The notes below the pieces were generated by a model, which had not been told where the DNA came from, did no database searches, and was given only the letters and a program-made list of their open reading frames with translations. From contig NC_037093.1 in the NCBI RefSeq assembly GCF_002994745.2, forward strand, positions 69,211,510 through 69,275,509: a DNA stretch of 64,000 nucleotides, written 5' to 3'. The DNA is from Rosa chinensis. Taxonomy: Eukaryota; Streptophyta; Magnoliopsida; Rosales; Rosaceae. The position numbers and the translations under genes were made by a program. Positions 1 to 11,237 of the stretch are shown one piece after another (position 1 is the stretch's first letter; each line of letters opens with the position of its first letter).

Positions 1-132
1 CACTTATTTATTATTCATTGAATAGCTTGAATGGACATATAATTCTACTTCTCTGGACTTTAATCAGAAAGACTTTAGGTTTCATCATTCAGGTTTCATT
101 GTGTTTCCCAATTTCATCCATCTTATTTGCAG

Positions 133-985
133 GGCACGGAATCAAATGAGAGTACACATAATCATGAACCAGTGAATTACCATGGAAATCCAACTGTGGA
201 AGGTAAACTCAATCATCCAGTATAGTTTTATCTTCCGTTAGATACAGATGTTTTATGGCAAAGGGGAATCATCCTATGCCACCTATGAAAAGTGAAGTTC
301 AGTGGTGCAAGAAAAACTGAATATGATATAACTACTGAACATCCACAGGACGGCTAATGTGCTTTATTAGTAAAATGGGATGTCGTACGCAACTTACTAT
401 AAGTTCAGTTTATTATATGCAGTAACAGTACTAGATAGTAGATACTCATCCTGCCTTAAAATACTGCTATCATGTTTACAGGAACAAACAAAACTTGTGC
501 TCCCGGGCCTATCACCATGCGAGTCATAATTCATGGCCATCATCCAAATGAAGGCGACTCGAAAGGAAAACTTATTCATCTGCCGGATTCAATAGACGAC
601 CTTCTGAGATTAGCAGGTATATATTACTCCATTCGAGACACAAACCTCCAGAGGATACTAAAACACTGACCCTTATTTTCTTCCATAGTTCCAAGAAATT
701 TTCCAAAGGACAAACCTGATCAATTTTAAATTACTATAAGATGATCTAGGCACACAAGTCTCAAACAAATGAGAGTCTAAAATCAGTCAAAGAAGGCCAA
801 GCAGTTCAATATTCCACTGTACTAACTACCTAATTGACTCGGTATATCCTAACATAAACTCGTTACATGTTGTGAATGCAGAGAAAAAGTTGGAAAAAAG
901 AGGAAGCACAGTTGTCATGGCCGACAGCTCAGCGGTTGAAGAACTGAATGCTTTGAGAGACAATGATCACTTGTTTATCTTTTGA
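133..985 (+). CDS. Shaker-type K+ channel, C-terminal KHA region (5' part outside window)
   Basis: Three exons are supported: 133-202, 482-616 and 882-985 (stop TGA 983-985), each bordered by AG/GT signals and together 103 codons in one frame. The protein end reads GPITMRVIIHGHHPNE, then KLIHLPDSIDDLLRLAEKK, then ELNALRDNDHLFIF at the terminus. This is the layout of the KHA domain that closes plant voltage-gated K+ channels (AKT, KAT and SKOR groups), where it is thought to act in channel assembly at the plasma membrane. The acidic/His-rich segment in exon 133-202 is a less conserved linker. Pore, S1-S6, cyclic-nucleotide-binding and any ankyrin regions must lie upstream of the window, so the subfamily cannot be fixed; inward AKT-like is my preference. 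Family call is good, subgroup uncertain. Confidence 0.75.
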
Positions 986-2025
986 ACAAAGAAGATGATG
1001 TATAACATGATCACTAACAGGTTTCAGCCATCTTATAAATGCACTGTGAGTCATGATATGAGGATGAAGATTTGCAGAGCTTACAGCAATTCTATGCTGT
1101 GTTGTTCATCTATAAAAAGGGCTCAAGTGGCTTCCTGAACTTGTTCCTTGGATTATTATAAACCCCACTTTTTCTCAGGCGGAACCTTTACACTTCTCTA
1201 TCTTCCTCAAGTATGGAAAAGTTCCGAGATTTGCTCTAGTGGCACGATGAATTTCATAGCATCAATTAAACCAATTGCATGTTCATATCACATCCGGAAG
1301 TGTCTTCAATCGAATCTTCTCTTAAAACCAGACTTCATATATAAGGAAGAAAAGCCTCAAACCATATATATGTTACGTTTCCAATGGCGCACATATCGAA
1401 GCCCCAAATTCATCTAATTACTGCATCTCAAATTATCATTCCCAGCCTGCCTCCCCATTAGATCAAACTACCCAACCAACTTGATTCATGCGAAATTGAA
1501 AATCCTAATTGGTACTTTGGTCCAATTGAGCTGAGTTGAATGGGGCAATGAGGCATTGTCACTAGCCAACATTGTTTGTGGTGCCATCTATGCCGGTCCA
1601 GTCCATAAAGTCCATTCACCGTTGTTGCCATGTTGATCGGAGTTCGCAGTCCTGGACCGGCCGAATTTTACGAGATAACCCCGACACACATCGGTCATGA
1701 GGGGAATTCGACTAGGTCAAAGCGACTAGCTAGTCGTTTATATTAACCGTGGTCAAATGCATTCAGAATACCCAGATTTCTCAAAGGCTCAAAGCAAATG
1801 TTTAGGGAATGGCTTGGTTTAGATGGAATCGTCTTGACTATTTTTTGTGCATGCTTGTGAAATTGCTAAATGGTTTGACAACCGATTGGTCGTCAAAGAA
1901 ATTCCATACAAAGATGGAAGCAACTCTAGGACCCTTCCTTCTACGAGCAAAAGAGGCAACAAATTTCTGCTGCCTTAAGATGACGGATAAGTGGCAAAAT
2001 ACATATTTGTGCAATAGATTAGACA
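986..2025 (+). other. K+ channel 3' UTR and intergenic DNA
   Basis: The 3' UTR probably runs to about 1150-1400; I could not pick a convincing poly(A) site. An open frame at 1148-1417 does not resemble a known protein and starts within this presumed UTR. No other gene is seen up to the MULE at 2035. Confidence 0.5.
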
Positions 2026-2034
2026 TAAATTATA
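2026..2034. repeat. Target-site duplication of MULE copy 1 (left)
   Basis: TAAATTATA, repeated exactly at 3723-3731. Confidence 0.75.
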
Positions 2035-2209
2035 GGGTCCTTGACCAAAAGCCCCAAAATGAGCAAAAATTATCTCACTTACCTCAACAACAGATTTTTA
2101 TTCCCACTAACCCAATTTGAAGAGAAATGACTATTCTGCCCTCAATCTAATTATTGAATTACATTTTATGCCTCTCCCTCCTCTCCTCTCTCTTCCCCGA
2201 TCTCTGCCT

Positions 2210-2213
<4 letters not shown>

Positions 2214-2252
<39 letters not shown>
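2214..2252. repeat. (CT)n microsatellite inside the MULE
   Basis: Nearly pure CT dinucleotides; the inverted MULE copy has a matching GA/CT-rich tract near 40530-40590. Confidence 0.9.
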
Positions 2253-2255
<3 letters not shown>

Positions 2256-2904
2256 GTCTCTTTCCCCGATCTCCACCTCCGGTCTTTCTCTCTCTCTGAT
2301 CTCTAACTCCGGCGCGGCGTCGAAACAGGATTTAGGTCGAGGAGATGAGCAGGACCGGTCCACGTCGTCGGAAGTCCGGTGGTGGACTAGTGGTTGTCGT
2401 CGAAACACGGGCAGAAGCACAACATCTCTCACCGGAAGATTCCGATTCCGGTTTCAGATGGTTTCGCCTTCGACAGCCAAAGATCGAAAACGGCGCCGCC
2501 TCGAGTCGACTGACATCATCAACGTCGATTATCCTCCAGTGCTCGACGCAGGTTGTGGCAGAGAAGAAAGATGATTGGGTGCCCAAAGCATCTTCCTCGA
2601 GCATTCCTTCGTCTGAAACTCCTTCACAGTCGCCGGTGATATTCTCATCGAGCAGTAGCCCACCAAGTCCTACGCCGGCAGGTTTGTCGCCTGAGGGTGC
2701 TCTGGTCTTGGGTGCCCAGAGCATTCTCTGGGTGCCCAAATCATTTTTTTTTTTTTTAGTAAACTGTGTGAAGAAATCAGAGAAGGAAAGGAAAAAAAGA
2801 AAGAAAAAAAAGTTGTATTGGGGGCAAATCAAAATGGTGCTACTTCTGTTTTGCAACAGAAGGCCCGAAAGGAAAGAAAACAGGAAAAATAATATTCTAT
2901 TGCT

Positions 2905-3385
2905 CCCCAATAGACGTCTATTGGGGAGCAATAGACGTCTATTGGGGAGCAATAGACATTTGAATTAATGTAATCTACTCGTTTTTTTGCTTAATCAAAG
3001 TTTTATTTATCTAATTTTAGGAAGATTAGTTCTCATTTTGGCTATCGAAAGTTCTATTGGGGGGCAATAGACGTTTTGAATTGATGTAATCTCCTTGTTT
3101 TTTTTTCTGTAATCAAAGTTTTATTTGTCTAAATTTAGGGAGATTAGTTCCCATTCTGGCAATTGAAAGTCCTATTAGGGGGCAATAGGCTTCTATTGGG
3201 GGGCAATACATGGTTGATAGTCGTCTATTGGGGGGCAATACATGGCTGATAGTCGTCTATTGGAGGGTAATAGACTTCTATTGGAGGGTAATAGACGTCT
3301 ATTAGGGAGCAATAGACGTCTATTGGGGGGCAATAGAGGTTTATTGCCCATCTACTAGGGGCAATAGATGTCTATTGGGGGCAAA
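2905..3385. repeat. Palindromic minisatellite inside the MULE
   Basis: Repeated units of the form TATTGGGGNGCAATAGACGTC are clustered at 2909-2955 and 3053-3380. The core CAATAGACGTCTATTG is a perfect 16-bp palindrome, so adjacent units can pair with each other. The family copy at 39790-40020 carries the same units. Confidence 0.85.
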
Positions 3386-3722
3386 AAACTTTCCGGTGAG
3401 ATTTTCAGCAAATTCCGGTGGGCGGCAGTAGGTGACCGGTGACCGGTGACAGGATTCCGGCGAAAGTTGGCTTGAATCGGGCGGCCGGTGACGGACTCCG
3501 GCGAAGTCTCCCATGGTTTCTCTCTCTTCTATTTTCTCTCTCTCTCTCTCTCTCTCTAAGTAACAAAGGGGTGAGGGTAAAATGGTATTAAAAAAAATTA
3601 AAAACAAAAAAAAGGTATTAGGGAAGACTCCCTTAGAGTGTATTGGGTAAGAGAGAATTAAAAAAACTTAATGGGGTAAGTGGAAAAAAATCCCTAGAAA
3701 TGGGGTAAATGGACAAAATCCC

Positions 3723-3731
3723 TAAATTATA
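3723..3731. repeat. Target-site duplication of MULE copy 1 (right)
   Basis: TAAATTATA, matching 2026-2034. Confidence 0.75.
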
Positions 3732-3860
3732 TGAGTTCCATTTGAATATATAAATTAATAATTAATTAAAATGACATATAAAAATTTATAAGACATATTA
3801 ATGGAGAAAAGCTCATATTAAGACATAAATTAATAATCTCTCTTATTTGTTGTACCTCCT

Positions 3861-4740
3861 TTTTTTTTTTTTTTTTTTTTTTGAAATAGAAGGTTCATTG
3901 CATTAGATGACCAGTTAAAAAGCCAGAGTCTATATACCCTTAAAGACAGAAAAATGGCGGGGTAACAACCAAACTCCTATCTAAGTACTGTAACTCATTA
4001 CAAGTCAAATGGAGCTCACTTTTAAAGTAGGCTTATAAACAAAGAACAACTCCGTGTCTTTTGAGGCAAAATCATCTTCTAGCCAACCATCCGCCAATCA
4101 CGCAATTGTGGTATGAAATAGAAAGCTACTTCCCAGCAAACAAATAGGAGCAAATTCCTCATCCATAAGCCGCTTTCTCCAGCCCAACTCCAGATAATTA
4201 TCAATTCCGAAGAATCATGATCTGAGTTACAACTGGCACTTGAGAGACCGTAGAGGCCCATCATCACCTAAGGAGGTCAAGCTCTCAAGCTAGGCCAACC
4301 CAATGCACTAAGTAATGAATGAGGGTGTCAAGGCACCCTCCAACCTGGCCCAACTCTGAAAAGAATCAAGAGCGTACTCAACTGGGCCCAAAAGAGATTA
4401 AGCCCAAATCGTCCAGGCCCAGACCCATAGGCCCAACTCCAGACGAAAGCACTGGCTAGAGCACCACTCCCCGGCTGCCAGCCTGCCGCCGCCGCCCAAT
4501 CTGGGGGACGTCTAACCCAAGCAGCCATCCCTGCATTCATTCCCCTTCCAATCAAAACTCGATCAGAAGCGGCACCGATACGAAACGCTGATCAATTCAC
4601 ACCAAAACGACTCTCCAATCTTTCTCCTCGTCGGTCAACCGGAACCACCAGCTGCCTGTCAAACTTGTAGTCACTCAAGCCGCTGCAGTCCGACACAAAC
4701 CATAATACTCTTGAGTTTTAATATAATCATGAGTCTCGCA
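3861..4740 (-). mobile_element. Minus-strand retroposon remnant (LINE-like 3' end)
   Basis: Read on the minus strand, the block ends in AATGCAATGAACCTTCTATTTC followed by a long poly(A) (poly-T at 3860-3882 on the given strand), the usual 3' end of plant non-LTR retroposons. The body to about 4740 is much more GC-rich than its surroundings, with GGGCCTATGG-like text resembling the retroposon at 6089. I found no intact frame and no target duplication, and the upstream edge is only a composition change. Confidence 0.45.
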
Positions 4741-6077
4741 CCGGTGATAATTTTACCACAGAGAAACTTAAAAATATGTTAGGTTGAGCTAGGAAATTAA
4801 GGAAAAAAACATGTCAAAAATTCATCTAACCTTTTTGCATGAGTCGAACTCCATGCTCTTTGTGAAATTGCTAAACATGCGAAGAGAGACTTGTTCCTCT
4901 AGACATGCGAGTAAATACAGTATAAAAAGTTGTACAAAACTTGGCAAGTAAATTTTAACATAATTTGACATACCACACTAATATAAAATTAGAACTTACA
5001 AGTGCCACAATAATTTAACATACGATTTTATCATATAATTATATAGATAATGAGTGTGAACAGAATGTATTCTACCTCGGACCAAATAGGTGACCTATTA
5101 TAGGTCAAAAAGCCATCGGAAAAAACAAGACCAAATGCATATAATTATTACTCTAACATGATCAAAACGTAAGAATATTACCCCATGTGTTCCCCATTGA
5201 ACAGGAAATTAATAACCAACATCAAAAACAAAGTTTTATCACGTGTTAAACAACATGCTAAAAACAAAAACCTTGTGGCTTGTACAATGCACGCATTATA
5301 GTAAAGCAATATCTACTCAATGGTCCAAAGCAAATCTATAGAACTGGATACGTGACATGCTTTTAGCAGACAAATTAATCTCACTCTTTACAGTTTTAGA
5401 CGGTAAAAAAGGCCGTGTGACTAACTGGAATTTTTAATAGTTTGTATATAAAAGTTGTGCCTACAAGCACCGAAAGAAATCACAGTTGAATAAAATATCA
5501 CAAACCCATTTTCGAACAGAAGAATGAAAAAATATAGACAGTCCCGTTAGTTCTCAGAATGATGATGATAAGATGATGGTTTTAATAAAATAAAAAAATA
5601 TAGCTATCACCCAAAAGCTTATACCAAAAAAATTGAAGCTTAAGCCTGAGAAAAACAAATTATACCGAAAATGTTTATCACTATTTGTTCATTACGCATT
5701 AAAGATTTATCCACTATATTGAGTGTTGATTTACCCACTGTATTGAGTGTTGACATTTCGAAATCACTCATAAAAACGTGAATGATTGTCCTGAGCATAA
5801 CTCTTGAATGCAATGAGAAAAATCTTGTTTGTAATTATATGATTTATATGGATACGAGCTCTTTTTCAGAGCACAACTCTTGAAATCATGAATTTTCTTT
5901 GCATAGAAGTGAGCATCTGTCTTAAGCACAATTGTTGAATACAATGAGAAAATTCTTGTTTGTATTTATGACTCATATGGTACAAGCGGCTGTTCAAAAC
6001 ACAACTCCTGAAATCATAAATTTTCTTCATAACTATATACTATCTTCTCATCAAATATAAAAACATGCATCACAAAT
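4741..6077. other. AT-rich intergenic DNA with small duplications
   Basis: No gene is seen. A 27-bp unit (core CACTGTATTGAGTGTTGA) is duplicated around 5705-5756. A larger unit is duplicated at 5777-6035 (listed separately). Confidence 0.6.
5777..6035. repeat. Diverged tandem duplication, period about 131 bp
   Basis: Segments starting GTGAATGATTGTCCTGAGCA (5778) and GTGAGCATCTGTCTTAAGCA (5909) continue in parallel: both have AAYRCAATGAGAAAAWTCTTG, then TTTGTAATT or TTTGTATTT, then CTTGAAATCAT or CCTGAAATCAT and AATTTTCTT. Two copies with perhaps 20% divergence. Confidence 0.7.
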
Positions 6078-6088
6078 GACTAATATTG
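6078..6088. repeat. Target-site duplication of retroposon (left)
   Basis: GACTAATATTG, repeated at 7339-7349. Confidence 0.75.
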
Positions 6089-7338
6089 GGAAGGATTATT
6101 ATTAGGGTTGGTACGCGCCCACGCGCTTTGGAAAAACTTGAGTTTCTGGTTTTCTGCGGTCCTCGTCTGGCGGCACCCTCATTTTAGCGCTGGTCTTTGG
6201 CCGCGCTGGTGAGGTGTGGTTGCTACCAGACGGGCTATGTTTGTTTCCTTGTGGTATGGAGTTTGGGTGGTTGCATTCGATGTCTCTTTCGTCTGGGTGG
6301 TGGTGATGATTTTTTGGATTGGCTTCATGCCTTGGTTACGGCTAGGTCGGCAGTCATGGCTAGTTCTCTCTAGTTGGGCTGCGCCGGGTTTTAATCAATG
6401 GTGGAGGGGTTCTCAGTGGCCGGATAGTTGGTTTTGTGACTTGCCCCGATGGGGTGGTCTCTGTGTGCCAGATCTAAGCTGTGGTGGATTATGGGGGATT
6501 GCGGTGGGTTTCATGGGAGCTTGGTGGTGGTTTGGTGTTTTGGGGTGGAGAGATGTTCATGGGTGGGGGCGGGTCTCCGTCCAGCAAGGGTGGATCTGTA
6601 GAGGCGAGTTCGGGCTAGGGGAGGCTCCATGCGGTGGTTTTACTATTATGGGCCCATCGAGGTTTAGATTTGGGAGGGAGAAGGTAGTCACCGACCTCAC
6701 TATTCCGGCAATGCGGATTTCCAAATGGTAGGGATCGTTTCTTCGGCAATAGGACAGAGTTTGTGATGGTCTGTTGGTTTTTAGTAGGGTTTCTTTTTTA
6801 ATTAGGTTAGTGTCAATAAGTCCCTACTCTTTTGAGATAGGGTTGGGTTCCTACTCTTTTGAGCTAGGATTGGGTCTACGTGCCATGCCATGTGAATGGT
6901 GTCATCCCCGAGGACGAGGACTATTTGGTTCAATTCTGATTTACTTTTGGTGTCGAGTCGCTGACAAGAGATCCTTTACACGTGGTCTGATACTTTTGGA
7001 CACTGTGTTGAAGAGCACGCAGTCTTCGTGGCGGTTGATTACTAGGTATTAGTGGAACTTTCGGGGTCATATGATCAATGTAGCCTTAGAAATGGGCGGA
7101 TTGTGGTTAGAGTTTGGGCCTATTGGCCTAATGATATATGTAACTACAGTTTATTGGCCTAATGATATATGTAACTGCAGTTTATTGGGGTTTTGGTTGA
7201 TGTCCCCCCCCCCCCCCCCCATTGTATGCTTTCCGGTTAATTGAATGAATTTTATCTTTTTCTAAAAAAAAAAGACTACCGGGCGTGGGGCTGAGCCTCC
7301 CAGCTAGGCTGGGTTCCAAACCCTTTTCAAAAAAAGAA
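6089..7338 (+). mobile_element. LINE-like retroposon with target duplications and 3' transduction
   Basis: An 11-bp direct repeat GACTAATATTG flanks the block (6078-6088, 7339-7349). The block is GC-rich and G-biased against AT-rich flanks and ends in ATTGAATGAATTTTATC plus poly(A) at about 7265-7273, as plant LINE 3' ends do. After this comes about 57 bp of unrelated GC-rich sequence (CTACCGGGCGTGGGGCTGAG onward) and a second A-run just before the right target duplication. That order (element, poly(A), foreign tail, poly(A), duplication) is what read-through 3' transduction leaves. No reverse transcriptase frame remains, so it is 5'-truncated or non-autonomous. Confidence 0.65.
7204..7220. 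repeat. Poly-C tract
   Basis: A run of about 17 C inside the retroposon near its 3' end; prone to length variation or read error. Confidence 0.9.
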
Positions 7339-7349
7339 GACTAATATTG
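7339..7349. repeat. Target-site duplication of retroposon (right)
   Basis: GACTAATATTG, matching 6078-6088. Confidence 0.75.
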
Positions 7350-7361
7350 AGTTATGGATTT

Positions 7362-7375
7362 TGTGTGTGTGTGTC

Positions 7376-7406
<31 letters not shown>

Positions 7407-7410
7407 ATGT
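7362..7410. repeat. (TG)n(TA)n(TG)n compound microsatellite
   Basis: Alternating purine-pyrimidine run immediately right of the retroposon duplication. Confidence 0.9.
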
Positions 7411-10150
7411 ATTTTCATTGCTACCGAGTCGATAGGAATGATAAAGCTAATAGCACAAAAAAAAAAAAAAAAAAAGGAAAGAAAGAGGAAATGTCACATT
7501 CATGGGATTTATAAGAGAAACAGAAATGTGAGGGCATGATAAAAATAAAAATATTGTCACAATCTTCTGAAATGGAATTTATGGAAATGGCCCTACTTAT
7601 TTTTCCATTCTAGTTTGTCACATTCATTTGTTTCGATCCAAACATACTAAACCCTTTGTTATGACGGGGGAGGATTCAGTGCCCCGACATAAATGGATGG
7701 TTAGATTATATTAAATACACTTTTATGTTATTAATAAAAATATTAATTATAAATATCAAGGGTTGAGATCATCTTTCAAGTGTTGGGTTATTTGCACCGT
7801 CGGTTTGCACCTTGATACATACTTTACGTACCACACCTCAAATCAAATAAATATCTGAAAATTATTCTATGCATGTCTTGTCCTCTTCAAGACACCAAAC
7901 CAAATAAACACACAAAGAAGTGAAGAACTAGTTATTGATTGAAGTCTCGAATCATTCAATGCTTAACATCTCATTAAGCTAAGAGATCAAGAGGGTTATT
8001 ATTAATAAGATAAGATACTTAATTTACGACACGAAAATACACTAAACAATGTTTTTGGAACTTGTCTAATACATGTATGACTTATAAAAGGGTCATATGA
8101 TTGTTAAGATAGGATACATCATTGTTCCATTATTATTTTTTGGAGATTCGTAAATGTCACTATTATATTCATGAAATAATGTGATTTCCTTATTTGTATT
8201 TTTACTTCATTTATTTCTAAATTAACATTATTGTACTTCATTTATTGATATGATATGAGCTTAAATACATTTATTTAGTAAACAAATTTTGATTCTCAAC
8301 CACGATACAAAGGAAGTGAGCAATGTCTTAAGTTTTATAAACAAAAAAGAAGAAGCTTTTGTTTGGTAAATAGAGGAGAATATCAAAGACCACCTTTGCA
8401 AGCAAAACTATTTCACTCTACTTACATATTACCGCATCTTGATCTACATGGGTGGTTGAATTTTTTTAGCTTATTTTAATAATTTTTTAAAATCTTATTA
8501 AAGACGCACAAATCTAAGTGTTTAAGAATTAGTTGTCCTAATGGTTTCTCAAGAAAAAAGAAGCCAGGGTGGTATAATCGTGAATAGAAAGTTGAATTTG
8601 CATTGGATCACTTAGATCCTCCTAAGCAAAATTTTGGTTTTCAAACTAAGATTTGTTATGCATATATACAGTCTAGTGCAAACTCACTTCTAACCAGAAA
8701 AAAAAAAAACAACATTGCAAAGAAATAAGAGAAGCATTAACAACAATCATAACAATACGAGAATAGGTATTAGAATTTACTAAATCAACGTGTGATGAAA
8801 AACACAAGACAAATACTATGAGAAAAAATTACTTAAGTTTTTTATTTTTAAGTAAAAAATGTCATATATTTGTTATAATTTAACGAGCAGTATAAAAATG
8901 ACGTATCTTAATATTACTTAGGGTTTAATACTAGGTAAACTCAAATTTGCTCCCTCCCTTAAAAGGGATTGAATTTTGTATCTTTTAGTCTAAAAAAAAA
9001 AGTGCAACAAGGTATTCCCCATTATGGCTCATGATGATGACGTCAATTTATGGTGTTGATATGAAAGGGCTGAGAGTAAAGCCACTTAGGGCCACGCGTC
9101 ACGCTACTGAGCATCTTCAGACTTCAAACGGACTCTACATCAAACAATCTTTATAGAGGGCACGTGTCACCCCGTCAGGGATCAATATATGAAATACCAA
9201 ATATAACCCCACTGTGACTCCGTTAACGCGGCCAGACGGTCTCCGTTACGGGGCGAGTAATGGTGTGTCAGGTAAGTCAGTCGGTCATAATAAAAACCCT
9301 GCGACTCTGTGAGTCCACAGGTCGTTTTTGTCGTTTTTTGATGACTCCAGCTAGAAAAGAAACAGTAAAGTAAAGAAGGAACTGGAGCCCTTGTTTTTCG
9401 TTTCTGAAGCAATTAGTCTTTGACCCACTCCCCTCTCCAAAGTCCCCTTTTACCTCCCCCAGATAATTACTCTAACTCTTCTCAAAAAAAAAAAAAAAAA
9501 AGAATTACTCTAACTTTAACTATTATTCACTTTATTTTTCTGTCTTTAATTAATTTTGAGACTTCTGCCTATCGGCCGGCCGGCTTGCTTTAAGAAAACC
9601 TTCGCATTTCCTGCTGAGATCCCAAGTCTCCAAAAATTTAAGCATTTGATTAAAAATATAAAATGCATGCCATGGTTGATTGTAAGGATGAGAGAAAAAT
9701 AAAAATAAACTAATTTTGATTTTAAATTTCAGCAGTAATGGTCGCGGAATGCTTGTAATATTTTTTTTATAAAATTTTGTCTATATATTGTAATTTTAGA
9801 TAAGGATCAAAACTACTCTATAAATGTCTAACTTTAAAACATTCATAGAATAATATCTATGATCTCATAAATGAATGGTTCGCTAAGAAATATATTTTTT
9901 ATTAGATAAAAATTAGATGATCAAACAATTTTTGATTATGTTGAATTTTTACGATAATTAAAATTTTCATTCTTTTTTTTTAAGTTGTAAAATTATATAC
10001 TAGATGGACCAAAGTACACAACATAAAAATTATGATAGATCATAATCTTTTTTGTATTTACTAAATTAGATGATCAATCACAAACACTCGATACTTTCAG
10101 AGACATGTGCTAACATTAGTTGGTCACTGATTAGATTTGGAGCAAACTGG
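7411..10150. other. AT-rich intergenic DNA
   Basis: No coding region or RNA gene is recognised. At 9030-9320 there is a less AT-rich stretch with stress-type motif words (GACGTCAA at 9039, CCACGCGTCACG at 9092, CACGTGTCACC at 9162). They could be remote control sites for the FLZ gene, but this is only word matching. Confidence 0.5.
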
Positions 10151-10379
10151 ATTTGCCAGTAATACATCATTTATGTTCCAAATAATCACTCTGGATTTTA
10201 ATGAAATTGGTTTATATGTGGAAAAATTGGTCCGAAGCCATTAGGTGATGAGGTGGCAGTAAAGGAGGAGGAAGAGGATGAATGTAGTACAAAAGCTGGT
10301 ACAAAAATCCAATCCTGTGGGCAAAAATACATGATGATTGCATTGCGTACATTACATTACAGTCATTTGTTTTATTATT

Positions 10380-11237
10380 CTAGAGAGAGAAGACACACAA
10401 GAGGAGTCTAGAGAGAGAGAGAGTGTGAAGAGTATTTCAGAAGCTCAGTGCTTCCCTGATTTTGAGGTAGAGAGTGAGAGAGAGGAGGAGTGGAGTGCAA
10501 GTTTCACAGAGAGAGACACACACACACACCGCTTGTCATTTCTTTTCTTTCTTTACTGCATTTGGGGCCTTCTCTCTTTCAAAAACCATCATCTCTCTCA
10601 AGTTTTCCAGAGCAGTGCTGAAACAGACACACAAAAGCCAGGTGGGTTTTTCTTCTTCACTCATTGTTTCAATCCAATGTTGGGTTTTGCTAGTTTCAAT
10701 TCGATCTTTTGCTTTCTGGGTTTTGCGCGATTCAGCTGAAAGATTCGAGCTTTATGATTTTCTGTTGGGCATTGACTGTGCATGTTTAATCTGATTTTTG
10801 AGGGATTTGTCTGTGCATTTCTTTTATCTGGGTTTTGTCATTATTAAGTGGATGTTTTTATTTTTTGGCTAATTGATTAATGATATTGAGGGATTCATCC
10901 CCTCTTCATTTCGATTTACTGCCAAAGAAATTAATTTTCCACTTTACATTTGATTTGACATTTCTCTGTCATTTCAGACAACCCCTTTTAATCAACCCCC
11001 ACTTTATCAGTGCGTGAACTAATGTTGATATTATTGAACCACCGCCCCAGATTTTCTTTCATCTCAATCTTTGAAAGCCTTGTGTTTTTTATGTACGTGA
11101 GACGTTTAATCGTGTTTGTTGTATTTGTTTTGTGCAATGTAGCTCATGGATTGTCATGTTCTTGATGACTATAAGCTTTTGATTATTGATTACAGAAAAA
11201 GAGGGCTTTTTGGTGCCCAATTGGGGATTTTGAGATA
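10380..11237 (+). other. 5' leader of the FLZ gene with one intron
   Basis: A GA/CT-rich leader starts near 10380 (GAGAGAGAAGACACACAAG...). A donor AGCCAG|GTGGGT at 10641/10642 and acceptor ATTACAG at 11189-11195 define a 554-bp intron that leaves a short second leader exon (11196-11237) just before the ATG. Open frames at 10338-10739 and 10474-10794 lie in this leader and are not conserved-looking. Confidence 0.6.

Larger units (their letters stand above)
2035..3722 (+). mobile_element. Non-autonomous MULE-like element, copy 1
   Basis: The element is flanked by a 9-bp direct repeat TAAATTATA (2026-2034 and 3723-3731), the target-duplication length of Mutator-like elements. Both edges begin GGG and share weak inverted similarity (left starts GGGTCCTTGACC; right, read inward, GGGATTTTGTCC). 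The subterminal stretches with CACTTACC / GGTAAGTG recur at both ends. A second copy lies inverted at 39471-40732 and shares the ends, the CT-rich tract and the interior. The middle (about 2300-2700) is GC-rich, and 2905-3385 is a minisatellite of palindromic TATTGGGGGGCAATAGACG-like units. No transposase is encoded. Open frames across 2332-2968 on both strands are low-complexity and are probably not genes. Confidence 0.75.

Noticed and set aside
1148..1417. 89-codon frame after the K+ channel
   Set aside because: Probably in the 3' UTR or just beyond; no recognisable domain.
2332..2968. Long open frames on both strands (about 206 codons) as a gene
   Set aside because: They lie in a non-autonomous MULE, are Ser/Lys low-complexity, and end in the minisatellite; no family likeness.
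6216..6731. 171-codon Trp/Val-rich frame as a membrane protein
   Set aside because: It lies in the GC- and G-rich retroposon; the composition explains Trp, Val and Gly, and no family likeness is seen.
10338..10794. Two overlapping frames as a small gene
   Set aside because: They lie in the GA-rich leader and leader intron of the FLZ gene and cross its donor site.
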